From NCBI GenBank assembly GCA_003599455.1, contig QZKF01000026.1, positions 1-44,433 on the forward strand: a stretch of 44,433 nucleotides of DNA. The letters run 5' to 3'. This DNA is from Comamonadaceae bacterium (GTDB taxonomy: Bacteria; Pseudomonadota; Gammaproteobacteria; Burkholderiales; Burkholderiaceae_C). Both the position numbers and the translations under genes were made by a program. Position 1 is the stretch's first letter; every line of letters begins with the position of its first letter. The notes below the pieces were generated by a model that was given only the letters and a program-made list of their open reading frames with translations, did no database searches and had not been told where the DNA came from. Of the stretch, positions 7,988 through 18,550 are shown in pieces.

Positions 7988-9124
7988 ATGAAGAACACCA
8001 GAAGCCCCCGCGCACCCGCAACCCCCTCCCCCCGCGTCCAGCAGGCCAGACGCCCGGCGGCCATGCCGCGGCACATCGCGGTGGTGGGTGGCGGCATGGC
8101 CGGGGTGGTGTGCGCGCGCACGTTGGTGCAGGCCGGCCACCGCGTCACGCTGTTCGAGAAGAGCCGCGGTTTCGGCGGTCGCATGGCCACGCGCCGCACC
8201 GAGTTCGGTGGCTTCGACCATGGCGCGCAGTACTTCACCGTGCGCGACGCGCGCTTCGAGACCGCGCTGCGCAGCAACGCCACCACCGTGGTGCGCCCCT
8301 GGAGCGCCAGCACCGTGCGCGTGCTCGACGAGTTCGGCCACGTGCTGGCCAGCGCGCCGCCACCGACCGAACCGCACTTCGTCGCCTCGCCCGGCATGAG
8401 CGCCCTGGTCAACCTGTGGGCCCAGCCGCTGGCCGAACCCGCGCTGCACGGCGGCCTGCTGGCCCGCACCCTGCTCGACACCCGCGTGACGCGCATCGAG
8501 CGCGACGCGCTGCACCCAGAACAATGGCAACTGCGCGCCGAAGACACCCAGGGCGGCCAGCAGGTGCTGGGCGGCTTCGACCGCGTGGTGCTCGCGCTGC
8601 CGCACCCCCAGGTGCACGACCTGCTGCTGGCCTCGGGCCTCGCGCCCGAGCTGCGCCAGGCGCTCACGCCGGTCCACGTCGCCCCCTGCTGGACGCTGAT
8701 GGTCGCTTTCCCGCAGGCCATGCAGCCCGGCCTGCCCCACCTCGGCCCGCAGTGGAACGCCGCGCGCAGCACGCACCACCGCATCAGCTGGCTGGCGCGC
8801 GAGTCGAGCAAGCCCGGTCGCGACCCGATCGAGCGCTGGACGGTGCAGGCCAGCCCGGCCTGGTCGACCAAGCACCTGGAAGACGACACCGAGCGCGCCA
8901 AGGCCAAGCTGCTCAAGGGCTTCGCCGAGATCACCGGCATCCGCGCCACGCCCACCCACGCCGTGGCGCACCGCTGGCGCTTCGCACAGACGCAGACACC
9001 GCTGGGCAAGAGCCACCTCTACGACAAGGCGCTGGGCATCGGTGCCTGCGGTGACTGGTGCCTGGGCCACCGGGTCGAAGACGCCTTCGTCTCCGGGCTG
9101 GAGATGGCGCTCGCCATCGCCTGA
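7988..9124 (+). CDS. FAD-dependent amine oxidase/renalase-like oxidoreductase
   Basis: This is a 378-residue FAD enzyme. [18 protein letters not shown] (from about residue 28) is the Rossmann dinucleotide-binding motif. [15 protein letters not shown] and [12 protein letters not shown] follow, as in the bacterial renalase/amine oxidase-like family. The C-terminal HRWRFAQ...[18 protein letters not shown] is the second flavin-contact region. The ATG at 7988 follows an AAAGAG ribosome site. An ATG at 8063 ([11 protein letters not shown]) would remove a 25-residue disordered, basic extension and is a fair alternative. It sits 73 bp after the LysR gene and 28 bp before gluQ. The substrate cannot be told from sequence. 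Confidence 0.87.
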   Translation: MKNTRSPRAPATPSPRVQQARRPAAMPRHIAVVGGGMAGVVCARTLVQAGHRVTLFEKSRGFGGRMATRRTEFGGFDHGAQYFTVRDARFETALRSNATTVVRPWSASTVRVLDEFGHVLASAPPPTEPHFVASPGMSALVNLWAQPLAEPALHGGLLARTLLDTRVTRIERDALHPEQWQLRAEDTQGGQQVLGGFDRVVLALPHPQVHDLLLASGLAPELRQALTPVHVAPCWTLMVAFPQAMQPGLPHLGPQWNAARSTHHRISWLARESSKPGRDPIERWTVQASPAWSTKHLEDDTERAKAKLLKGFAEITGIRATPTHAVAHRWRFAQTQTPLGKSHLYDKALGIGACGDWCLGHRVEDAFVSGLEMALAIA

Positions 9125-9152
9125 AACCGCTCGCGCGCGGGCCGCAACGCCC

Positions 9153-10028
9153 ATGTACCGAGGCCGTTTCGCCCCTTCGCCCACAGGTCCCCTGCACGCC
9201 GGCTCGCTGGTCGCCGCGCTCGCCAGCTGGCTCGACGCCCGCGCACACGGCGGCCGCTGGCTGGTGCGCATGGAAGACGTGGACACGCCGCGCTGCGTGC
9301 CCGGCGCCGATGAGCTGATCCTGCAACAACTCGCGGCCTGCGGCCTGGTGAGCGACGAACCCGTGCTGGCGCAGTCGCAGCGCGGCGCGCTCTACCAGCA
9401 AGCGCTTGACAAGCTCATGGAACACGGCCGCGCCTACCCCTGCGGCTGCTCGCGCAAGGACATCGAAGCCGCGCTGCAGGCCATGGGCATCACACGCGCC
9501 AGACACCACGCCGCCGTCTACCCCGGCACCTGCCGGCCCGACCGCGGCGGCCTGCAAGGCAAGCGACCCAGGGCCTGGCGCTTCGCCGTCGAACCCACCG
9601 GCGGCAACGTGCACTGGACCGATCGCCGCCTCGGCCCGCAGACACAGAACGTGGCCACCGAGGTCGGCGACTTCATCCTGAAACGCGCCGACGGCCTGTG
9701 GGCGTACCAGCTCGCCGTGGTGGTGGACGACGCGGCGCAGGGCATCACGCACGTGGTGCGCGGCGAAGACCTGGCCGACAACACCGCGCGGCAGATCCTG
9801 CTGCAAGAGGCCCTGGGCCTGCCCACGCCAGCCTACCTGCACACGCCGCTGGTGCTCGGCGAGAACGGTGAAAAACTCAGCAAGCAGAACGGCGCGCAGG
9901 CGCTGGACGTGAGCGACCCGACCGCGGCCCTGAACCAGGCCGCCGGCCACCTCGGCCTGACAAGCCACGCCGGCCCGCCCGCCGCGGCCCTGGCGCGCTG
10001 GGTGCTTGCGTGGCCGCATACCGGCTGA
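9153..10028 (+). CDS. gluQ: glutamyl-Q tRNA(Asp) synthetase
   Basis: This paralogue of glutamyl-tRNA synthetase lacks the anticodon-binding domain. It activates glutamate and attaches it to the queuosine base in the anticodon of tRNA(Asp). It has 291 residues, typical of the family. The class I HIGH-type signature is PTGPLHAGS (residues 10-18) and the KMSKS-type loop is EKLSKQN (about residue 239). The zinc site is complete, with Cys97 and Cys99 in YPCGCS and Tyr123 and Cys127 in YPGTC. The start at 9153 gives the family N-terminus [12 protein letters not shown]. Its 3' end faces the minus-strand Cys-rich gene pair. Confidence 0.96.
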   Translation: MYRGRFAPSPTGPLHAGSLVAALASWLDARAHGGRWLVRMEDVDTPRCVPGADELILQQLAACGLVSDEPVLAQSQRGALYQQALDKLMEHGRAYPCGCSRKDIEAALQAMGITRARHHAAVYPGTCRPDRGGLQGKRPRAWRFAVEPTGGNVHWTDRRLGPQTQNVATEVGDFILKRADGLWAYQLAVVVDDAAQGITHVVRGEDLADNTARQILLQEALGLPTPAYLHTPLVLGENGEKLSKQNGAQALDVSDPTAALNQAAGHLGLTSHAGPPAAALARWVLAWPHTG

Positions 10029-10030
10029 GT

Positions 10031-10072
10031 GCAGAAGAAAGAAGGCCCGGCCTTCCACAGAAAGACCGGGCC
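10031..10072 (-). terminator. intrinsic terminator of the Cys-rich mini-operon
   Basis: The arms GGCCCGG (10044-10050) and CCGGGCC (10066-10072) form a stem that extends by three more pairs past one mismatch, with a 7-nt loop. On the minus strand it is followed by a pyrimidine-rich TTCTTTCTTCT run (10033-10043). It lies 28 bp past the stop of the 44-residue gene, so it ends that transcript and separates it from convergent gluQ. Confidence 0.75.
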
Positions 10073-10100
10073 CGGTGTCAGCGCCTCAGGGGCGCCGTGC

Positions 10101-10235
10101 TCAGAGGCAGCAGGGCATGCCGATGCAGCAGGCCGCGCCCGCCACACAGCAGGCAGCGGCCGCCGCCGCGAAGGCGGGCACGGACGACAGCGCCAGGGCG
10201 ACCGCCGAAGCGGTCTTCAAGAGTCTGGATTTCAT
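10101..10235 (-). CDS. 44-residue exported Cys-Cys-rich peptide
   Basis: This short gene encodes 44 residues. It starts MKSRLLKTASAVALALSS, a textbook signal peptide, with an AFA-type cleavage region at about residues 21-23. The predicted mature part is only about 20 residues, an Ala run followed by three vicinal cysteine pairs (ACCVAGAACCIGMPCCL). An AAGGAA ribosome site lies 6-7 nt before the ATG, and an intrinsic terminator follows 28 bp after the stop, so it looks expressed. It is the second gene after another Cys-rich exported protein (36-bp gap). I do not recognise a named family. Vicinal dithiols suggest binding of a soft metal such as Cu(I), or a disulfide role, but this is inference. 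Confidence 0.72.
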   Translation of the reverse strand: MKSRLLKTASAVALALSSVPAFAAAAAACCVAGAACCIGMPCCL

Positions 10236-10271
10236 ACGGATTCCTTGAAAAAAAAATGAATCGGAAAAGGC

Positions 10272-10577
10272 TCAGATGAGGTGCTGCTGCGGCGGCGGGC
10301 GCCAGATATCGGCCATGCCCATGGGCAGGCGCGCGGGCGGAGCGATGGCGGGCCGGGCGGCGCGACCGCCATCGGGCAAGGGGGGTGCGCCCGCAGCGCC
10401 TGTGACCCCCACCGCACAGTTGCCGCACGGATGCTGGGTACCCACCACGCAGCAGGCCTGCTCCTCCAGGCAGCAACCCGACAAGGCCGCCGCAGGCGCC
10501 GCCAATGGCGACCACAACAACACCAGAACGGTGAGGGCGCGGGCCAGGAGTTGGTGAATCGGTGGCATGGTGAGCAT
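10272..10577 (-). CDS. small exported Cys-rich protein, unknown function
   Basis: This gene encodes about 101 residues. The N-terminus (ARALTVLVLLWSPLAAPAAA) is a signal peptide or single membrane segment. The cysteine block directly after it reads SGCCLEEQACC, then PCGNC, giving six cysteines as CC, CC and CxxC. The rest is a Pro/Ala/Gly-rich tail ending WRPPPQQHLI. Three starts are possible (TTG 10598, ATG 10577, ATG 10568), none with a strong ribosome site. I chose the middle one. It precedes the 44-residue Cys-Cys peptide on the same strand and shares its pattern of signal peptide followed by CC pairs, so the two probably act together. It is not assigned to a family. Confidence 0.62.
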   Translation of the reverse strand: MLTMPPIHQLLARALTVLVLLWSPLAAPAAALSGCCLEEQACCVVGTQHPCGNCAVGVTGAAGAPPLPDGGRAARPAIAPPARLPMGMADIWRPPPQQHLI

Positions 10578-10664
10578 GGCTGACGCAGCGTACTGCAAAA
10601 AGGTTCCAGCGACCCGGGCTCACCACCGAACCCTACAATCTCACACCCCGACCCGCCCCCTGCC

Positions 10665-11393
10665 ATGACCGATCCCCGCCACGCCCAACCGCGCTCCACG
10701 CCCGACGACAAGACCTTCATGCGCGAGGTGAAGAGCTATGTGCTGCGCGCCGGCCGGATGGGGCCCGGGCAGGCCCGCGCGTATGAGCAACACGGCCCGC
10801 GCTTCCTGCTGCCGTATACGCCCGGTGCGTTCGACGCCACCGCCGCGTTCGGCCGCAGCGCGCCGCTGATCCTGGAGATCGGCTTCGGCATGGGCGGCGC
10901 CACCGCGCACATCGCCGCCGTGCGGCCCGACGACAACTTCCTGTGCTGCGAAGTGCATGAGCCCGGCGTGGGCGCCCTGCTCAAGCTGGTGGGCGAACAG
11001 GGCCTGGAGAACATCCGCATCCTGCGCCACGACGCGGTCGAGGTGCTGACCCACATGCTGGGCGAGGCCAGCCTGGACGGCGTGCACATCTTTTTCCCCG
11101 ACCCCTGGCACAAGAGCCGCCACCACAAGCGCCGCCTGATCCAGGCGCCGTTCGTGAACCGGCTCGCGCACCACCTCAAGCCCGGCGGCTACCTGCACCT
11201 GGCCACCGACTGGGAACCCTATGCGCAGCAGATGCTGGACGTGCTGTGCGCCGAGCCGCTGCTGCAGAACACGGCCGACGCCGCCAGCGAAGGCTTCGTG
11301 CCCCAGCCTGGCTACCGGCCGCTCACCAAGTTCGAGAACCGCGGCCTCAAGCTCGGCCACGGCGTGTGGGACCTCGTGTTCCGCCGCGTGTGA
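10665..11393 (+). CDS. trmB: tRNA (guanine-N7-)-methyltransferase
   Basis: This enzyme makes m7G at position 46 in the variable loop of tRNAs, using S-adenosylmethionine. It has 242 residues. The SAM-binding motif [10 protein letters not shown] lies near residues 68-78, and the diagnostic [16 protein letters not shown] lies near residues 143-158. The N-terminal region with its Arg-rich VLRAGRM is also typical. It diverges from the Cys-rich pair and is followed 24 bp later by an RluA-type pseudouridine synthase, giving a small RNA-modification group with gluQ just upstream. Confidence 0.97.
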   Translation: MTDPRHAQPRSTPDDKTFMREVKSYVLRAGRMGPGQARAYEQHGPRFLLPYTPGAFDATAAFGRSAPLILEIGFGMGGATAHIAAVRPDDNFLCCEVHEPGVGALLKLVGEQGLENIRILRHDAVEVLTHMLGEASLDGVHIFFPDPWHKSRHHKRRLIQAPFVNRLAHHLKPGGYLHLATDWEPYAQQMLDVLCAEPLLQNTADAASEGFVPQPGYRPLTKFENRGLKLGHGVWDLVFRRV

Positions 11394-11417
11394 GGCCGAC
11401 GATCCACTGAGGCCGCC

Positions 11418-12347
11418 ATGGCCCGTCCGCCGAAGAACCCGCACATCCCGTCGCGCCACGGCGTGTCGGCCAGCTGCGTGGCCACCCCGCACGACAAGCC
11501 CGCGCCCTGGCCGCTGCTGCTGGACTTTCTCGCTCAGCGCCTGGGCGCTGTGAATCGGGACGCCTGGGCGCAGCGCATGGCGCGCGGCGAGGTGCTGGAC
11601 GACGCGGGCCATGCGCTGCCGCCCGGCGCGCCCTTCGAGCCCGGCGCGCGCGTCTACTACTACCGCGAGCTCGACGACGAGCCCGAGGTGCCGTTCGAAG
11701 AATCCGTGGTGTTTCGCGACGCGCACCTGCTGGTGGCCGACAAACCGCATTTCCTGCCGGTCACGCCGGGCGGGCGCTATGTGCAGCAAAGCCTGCTGGT
11801 GCGCCTGAAACGCAAGCTGGGTGTCGACACGCTGAGCCCGATCCACCGCATCGACCGCGAAACCGCCGGGCTGGTGGTGTTCAGCCTGCGCCCGCAGGAC
11901 CGCGCGGCCTACCAGGCGCTGTTCCGCGATCGCGTGGTGCACAAGGTGTACGAGGCCATCGCGCCGCACGACGCGTCGGCGCGATGGCCGCTCGTGCGGC
12001 GCAGCCGCATCGTGGAAGAGCACAGCGCCTTCTTCCGCATGGGCGAAACCGAGGGTGAGCCCAACAGCGAAACGCGCATCGAGTTGCTGCAGACGCAGGG
12101 CGGCTGGGCGCGCTACCGGCTGGAGCCCCTCACCGGCAAGCGCCACCAGCTGCGCGTGCACCTGAACGCGCTGGGCCTGCCGATCGCGGGCGACCAGTTC
12201 TACCCGCGCGTGCTGCGCGGGCCGGACGAAGCGGAGGACTACGCGAATCCACTGCGGCTGCTCGCGCAAGCGATCGCTTTCACCGACCCGGTGACGGGCG
12301 AGGCCCGCAGCTTCCAGAGCCAGCGGGCGCTGGACTGGCCCGTGTAG
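11418..12347 (+). CDS. RluA family pseudouridine synthase
   Basis: This 309-residue enzyme isomerises uridine to pseudouridine in rRNA or tRNA. The catalytic signature is HRIDRETAGLVVFSL, with the essential aspartate in RID. The later GKRHQLRVHLNALGLPIAGD is the second RluA-family motif. The N-terminal part (LLDFLAQRL...DDAGHALPPGAPFEPGARVYYYR) is a shortened S4-like region. It most resembles the RluC/TruC-like group, but the exact target cannot be fixed from sequence. It lies 24 bp after trmB and is convergent with the transglutaminase gene (39-bp gap). Confidence 0.92.
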   Translation: MARPPKNPHIPSRHGVSASCVATPHDKPAPWPLLLDFLAQRLGAVNRDAWAQRMARGEVLDDAGHALPPGAPFEPGARVYYYRELDDEPEVPFEESVVFRDAHLLVADKPHFLPVTPGGRYVQQSLLVRLKRKLGVDTLSPIHRIDRETAGLVVFSLRPQDRAAYQALFRDRVVHKVYEAIAPHDASARWPLVRRSRIVEEHSAFFRMGETEGEPNSETRIELLQTQGGWARYRLEPLTGKRHQLRVHLNALGLPIAGDQFYPRVLRGPDEAEDYANPLRLLAQAIAFTDPVTGEARSFQSQRALDWPV

Positions 12348-12386
12348 ACCAGCGCAGCGCCCGCGGGCGTGGTGACGGCGAAACGA

Positions 12387-13508
12387 TCAGGCCTTGATTT
12401 CGCGCGCCGTGATCTGGTACTTGAAGTCGTCGGGCGCGTAGGAGTCCAGGCGCTGGCCGGCGGTCTCGGCCGCGGGGTACATGAAGAAGCCGAGCCGCGG
12501 GCCCTGGGCCTGCGGCAGCTGCACGTCATGCGCCATGTTCCAGGCCATCCAGTTGCCTTCCCAGCCACCAAACAGCGCCTGGTTTACCGGCGTGACCACC
12601 GGGTGCTGCGTGGTCTTGATCCACTCCGGCGTTTCCAGGCGCATGACCTTGGCCACGTCGGCCGGGTCCATCGCCACCCAGCCGTGGCCGGCCAGGTGCA
12701 CCTCGGCACGGCAGTGCTGCGCGCCCTTGAGGCTGGCCGGATTGCCGCTGAGTTCCTTGTAGCCGAAGGCCGACGGCGCGAGGCGGATGCCGTACACGTC
12801 GCGCGCGGGAATGCCCGACGCACGGCACAGGCCGACGAAGATGGCGTTGAGGTCGGCGCACTTGCCGCCCAGGTTGCCGGTCTCCAGCATGGTCTTGATA
12901 TCGCCTTCGCCGCAGCCGCGCACCTTGGGTTCGCGGTAGGTGTTGGCCACCACCCAGTCGTAGATCTGGCGGGCCTTCTGCACGTCGGTGCGCGCGCCGC
13001 GCGTGGCCTTCTGCGCGGTCTCGCGCACGATGCCGTCGGTGGGCAGCAGCTCGGTTGGTTGCGTCCAGAAGCGCAGGCTGGCCGCGTCTTCGGCCGCGGT
13101 GGTCTTCTGTACCCAGTCGGTGGCGCGGTTGCGCGTCTGCACGCGGCTGGTGAGTTCCACATAGGGCGCGGGCTCGCCGGCGGCGAAGGCCACGTGCAGC
13201 ATGCGCGCACCATAGTGGCGGTCTTCGGTCAGGCGCGCCGTGCCGTTGCTGCGGAAGTCGCTGGTGAGCGAGACCTGCCAGTCGCTCTCGACGGTGGGCA
13301 CCGGCAGCCAGACCTGGGTGAGGCCCTGGGGCTTGACGATGTCCACGCGGGTGGTCACGTCGAAGGTGCGCCAGGGGCCGGGCTGGGGGTTGAACTCACG
13401 TTGCGCGGGGCTGGTCTGGGCCAGGGCGCCCGCGGCGTGGAACAGCGGGGATGCGGCGGCCACGGAGGTGGCGGCGTGCTGCAGGAAGGTGCGGCGATCG
13501 GGGGTCAT
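12387..13508 (-). CDS. Tat-exported transglutaminase-like cysteine protease family protein
   Basis: This 373-residue protein begins MTPDRRTFLQH, a twin-arginine signal followed by an Ala-rich hydrophobic stretch and an ALA-type cleavage site near residue 30. The core (about residues 180-300) is a transglutaminase-like papain fold. The nucleophile Cys217 lies in GGKCADLNAIF, the histidine in QHCRAEVH, and the aspartate in GWVAMDPADV. The start at 13508 has GGAG 7 nt upstream. An in-frame upstream extension lacks the Tat pattern at its start and was not used. The family includes proteases and amidases acting on cell-surface material. The specific substrate is unknown. Confidence 0.86.
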   Translation of the reverse strand: MTPDRRTFLQHAATSVAAASPLFHAAGALAQTSPAQREFNPQPGPWRTFDVTTRVDIVKPQGLTQVWLPVPTVESDWQVSLTSDFRSNGTARLTEDRHYGARMLHVAFAAGEPAPYVELTSRVQTRNRATDWVQKTTAAEDAASLRFWTQPTELLPTDGIVRETAQKATRGARTDVQKARQIYDWVVANTYREPKVRGCGEGDIKTMLETGNLGGKCADLNAIFVGLCRASGIPARDVYGIRLAPSAFGYKELSGNPASLKGAQHCRAEVHLAGHGWVAMDPADVAKVMRLETPEWIKTTQHPVVTPVNQALFGGWEGNWMAWNMAHDVQLPQAQGPRLGFFMYPAAETAGQRLDSYAPDDFKYQITAREIKA

Positions 13509-13650
13509 GCAAGGAGCTCCGGAAGGGTGGACAAGGGGCGGAGCCGCACACACAGGGTGCGGCGCATCGCCGTCAGACAGACCGGCAGGACAGGGCGTGC
13601 CGGCATGCGGAGATTATGCGGGCACGCCAGGGCCCGCGTGGCACAAGGGC

Positions 13651-14186
13651 CTACTGCGCGATCAGCCGTTCGACCCAGCCCAGCGCCTCGTTGCCGCTCC
13701 AGTCCACCTCGCCGCGCACGCGCTGGTGCGCGCGGCCCTGGCGGTCGATCAGCACGGTGGTGGGGAACACGCGCACGCCCCAGGCGCGGGCGTGTTCGCC
13801 CAGCGGGTCCAGCCACACCGGCAGGGTCAGGCCGGTCTGCGCCACGAAGCGCAGCGCGCGCTGCGGCGGCTCCTTGAAGTTGAGCGCGATCACCGCCAGC
13901 CGGTCTTCACCCAGCAGCGGCGGCAGGCCTTGCAGCGTGGGCATCTCGGTGCGGCAGGGTTCGCACCAGCTGGCCCAGAAATTCAGCAGCACGGCGCGGC
14001 CTTTGAGGTCGGACAGCTTCACCGCCTGGCCGTCCAGGTTGAGCGTTTCGAGTTTCGGTGTCGGCGTGCCGCGCGGCCAGTCGCTGCGCTCGAAGGCGGG
14101 CTGGGGCTCGGCCGCGAAGGCCGGCACGAGTGCCGCCACACCGCAGGCGCCAAGCGCGCCCAGACTCTGGCGGCGGTTCCAGGTGT

Positions 14187-14190
<4 letters not shown>
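13651..14190 (-). CDS. TlpA-like exported thioredoxin
   Basis: This is a 179-residue thiol-disulfide protein. It has an N-terminal export signal ([22 protein letters not shown], an RR-containing start with a hydrophobic core) and a thioredoxin fold with the active site WCEPC (Cys76, Cys79) in [15 protein letters not shown]. The cis-proline loop is VFPTTVLID. Such proteins reduce or shuffle disulfides in the periplasm. The start codon overlaps the alaS stop by 4 bp, so translation is coupled to alaS. Confidence 0.9.
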
Positions 14191-16808
<2,618 letters not shown>

Positions 16809-17063
16809 GGTGGCCTTGTGGTTTTCGGTCGAAGGATGCGTTCGGCGCGCGGGCGCGCGAAACCCTGTATTTTCCAACATGCCGGGCACCCTGGTCGCAC
16901 GGCCCGGGAAAACCGGTGGTTCGCCCCGTCCGGTCGCGGGCGGCACCGCTGGCGCGAGGCCTTGGGACTATGCTCGACAGCCGTTGGGAGGCACAATGCG
17001 AAATTGCTTAACAAGTTAAATGATTGCCCGCCTTCCCGCGCACCGAACCGACGGAGACACCCC
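16809..17063. promoter_or_regulatory. alaS/gabD divergent intergenic region with a TTAAC-AA-GTTAA palindrome
   Basis: No gene is seen in these 255 bp. The stretch is GC-rich except near the gabD side, where a 12-bp palindrome, TTAACAAGTTAA (17008-17019), sits 44 bp before the gabD ATG, flanked by AT-rich ATTG and ATGATT. This size and composition recall operators of MarR-family repressors. No MarR gene is present in the window, so this assignment is tentative. Confidence 0.45.
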
Positions 17064-18542
17064 ATGGACATGAAGACTTCCCCCCTGGCCCTGCTCAAGG
17101 ACCCCACCCTGCTCAAGACCGACGCCCTGATCAACGGGCAGTGGGTCGCGGGCAGCAGCCGCTTCGACGTGCTGGACCCCGCCACCGGCCACAAGCTGGC
17201 CGACGTGGCCAACCTCGGCCCGAAGGACGCCGAGGCCGCGATCGCCGCGGCCAATGCCGCCTGGCCCGCCTGGAAAGGCAAGACCGCCAAGGAGCGCAGC
17301 ATCATCCTGCGCAAGTGGTACGACCTGCTGATGGCGAACCAGGAAGACCTGGGGCGCATCCTCACCGCCGAGCAGGGCAAGCCGTTTGCCGAAGCCCAGG
17401 GCGAGATCGCCTACGGCGCGAGTTTTGTCGAGTGGTTTGCCGAAGAAGCCAAGCGCGTCAACGGCGAGACGCTGCCGCAGTTCGACAACAACCGCCGCCT
17501 GCTGGTGCTGAAGCAGCCCATCGGCGTCTGCGCGGCCATCACGCCGTGGAACTTCCCGCTCGCGATGATCACGCGCAAGGTCGCGCCCGCGCTGGCCGCC
17601 GGCTGCCCGGTGATCATCAAGCCGGCCGAACTCACCCCGCTGACCGCGCTGGCCGCGGCCGAGCTCGCGATCCGCGCCGGCATCCCGGCCGGTGTGCTCA
17701 ACATGCTCTGCGCCGACGCCGACAACAGCATCGCCGTGGGCAAGGTGCTGTGCGCGAGCGACGTGGTGCGCCACATCAGTTTCACCGGTTCCACCGAGGT
17801 GGGCCGCATCCTCATGGCGCAGAGCGCGCCCACGGTCAAGAAGATGTCGCTTGAACTGGGCGGCAACGCGCCCTTCATCGTGTTCGACGACGCCGACATC
17901 GACAGCGCGGTGGAAGGCGCCTTCGCCAGCAAGTACCGCAACGCGGGACAGACCTGCGTGTGCACCAACCGCTTCTACGTGCAGGCCGGCGTGTACGACG
18001 CCTTCGTGCAGAAGTTCGCCGCCAGGGTCAAGACCGCCAAGGTCGGCAACGGTTTCGACGAAGGCGTGAACCAGGGCCCGCTGATCGAGGAAGCCGCGCT
18101 GGTGAAGGTGCAGCGCCACGTGGACGACGCGGTGGCCAAGGGCGCGCGCGTGCTGGCCGGCGGCAAGCGCCTGGGCGGCCAGTTCTTCGAGCCCACCGTG
18201 GTGGCCGACGCCACCAGCGACATGCTGTGCGCCAAGGAAGAAACCTTCGGCCCCTTCGCGCCGGTGTTCAAGTTCACCACCGAACAGGAAGCCATCGACG
18301 CGGCGAACGCCACCGAGTTCGGCCTGGCGAGCTACTTCTACAGCCGCGACATGGGCCGCATCTTCCGCGTGAGCGAAGCGCTGGAATACGGCATGGTCGG
18401 CATCAACGTCGGCATCCTGGCCACCGAGCACGTGCCCTTCGGCGGCGTGAAGCAGTCCGGCCTGGGCCGCGAAGGCTCGCACCACGGCATGGACGACTAC
18501 GTGGAGATCAAGTACCTGTGCATCGGCGATGTCCTGAAGTGA
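17064..18542 (+). CDS. gabD: NAD(P)-dependent succinate-semialdehyde dehydrogenase
   Basis: This is a 492-residue aldehyde dehydrogenase of the GabD subgroup, which oxidises succinate semialdehyde (or glutarate semialdehyde) to the diacid. The catalytic Cys298 lies in NAGQTCVCTNRF and the general base Glu264 in SLELGGNAPFIVFDDADID. The cofactor region includes TPWNFPLAMITRK and FTGSTEVGR. The start at 17064 has GGAG 8 nt upstream. It opens a two-gene unit with the gamma-glutamyltransferase, which starts 8 bp after its stop. GABA, lysine or gamma-glutamylated amine breakdown would use both activities, but no pathway partner is in the window. Confidence 0.93.
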   Translation: MDMKTSPLALLKDPTLLKTDALINGQWVAGSSRFDVLDPATGHKLADVANLGPKDAEAAIAAANAAWPAWKGKTAKERSIILRKWYDLLMANQEDLGRILTAEQGKPFAEAQGEIAYGASFVEWFAEEAKRVNGETLPQFDNNRRLLVLKQPIGVCAAITPWNFPLAMITRKVAPALAAGCPVIIKPAELTPLTALAAAELAIRAGIPAGVLNMLCADADNSIAVGKVLCASDVVRHISFTGSTEVGRILMAQSAPTVKKMSLELGGNAPFIVFDDADIDSAVEGAFASKYRNAGQTCVCTNRFYVQAGVYDAFVQKFAARVKTAKVGNGFDEGVNQGPLIEEAALVKVQRHVDDAVAKGARVLAGGKRLGGQFFEPTVVADATSDMLCAKEETFGPFAPVFKFTTEQEAIDAANATEFGLASYFYSRDMGRIFRVSEALEYGMVGINVGILATEHVPFGGVKQSGLGREGSHHGMDDYVEIKYLCIGDVLK

Positions 18543-18550
18543 CATCCCCC

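Noticed and set aside
6406..9009. Open frame of 867 codons on the minus strand spanning LysR and the FAD enzyme
   Set aside because: It has no motif, is antisense to two recognisable genes and enters the pirin gene in a wrong frame.
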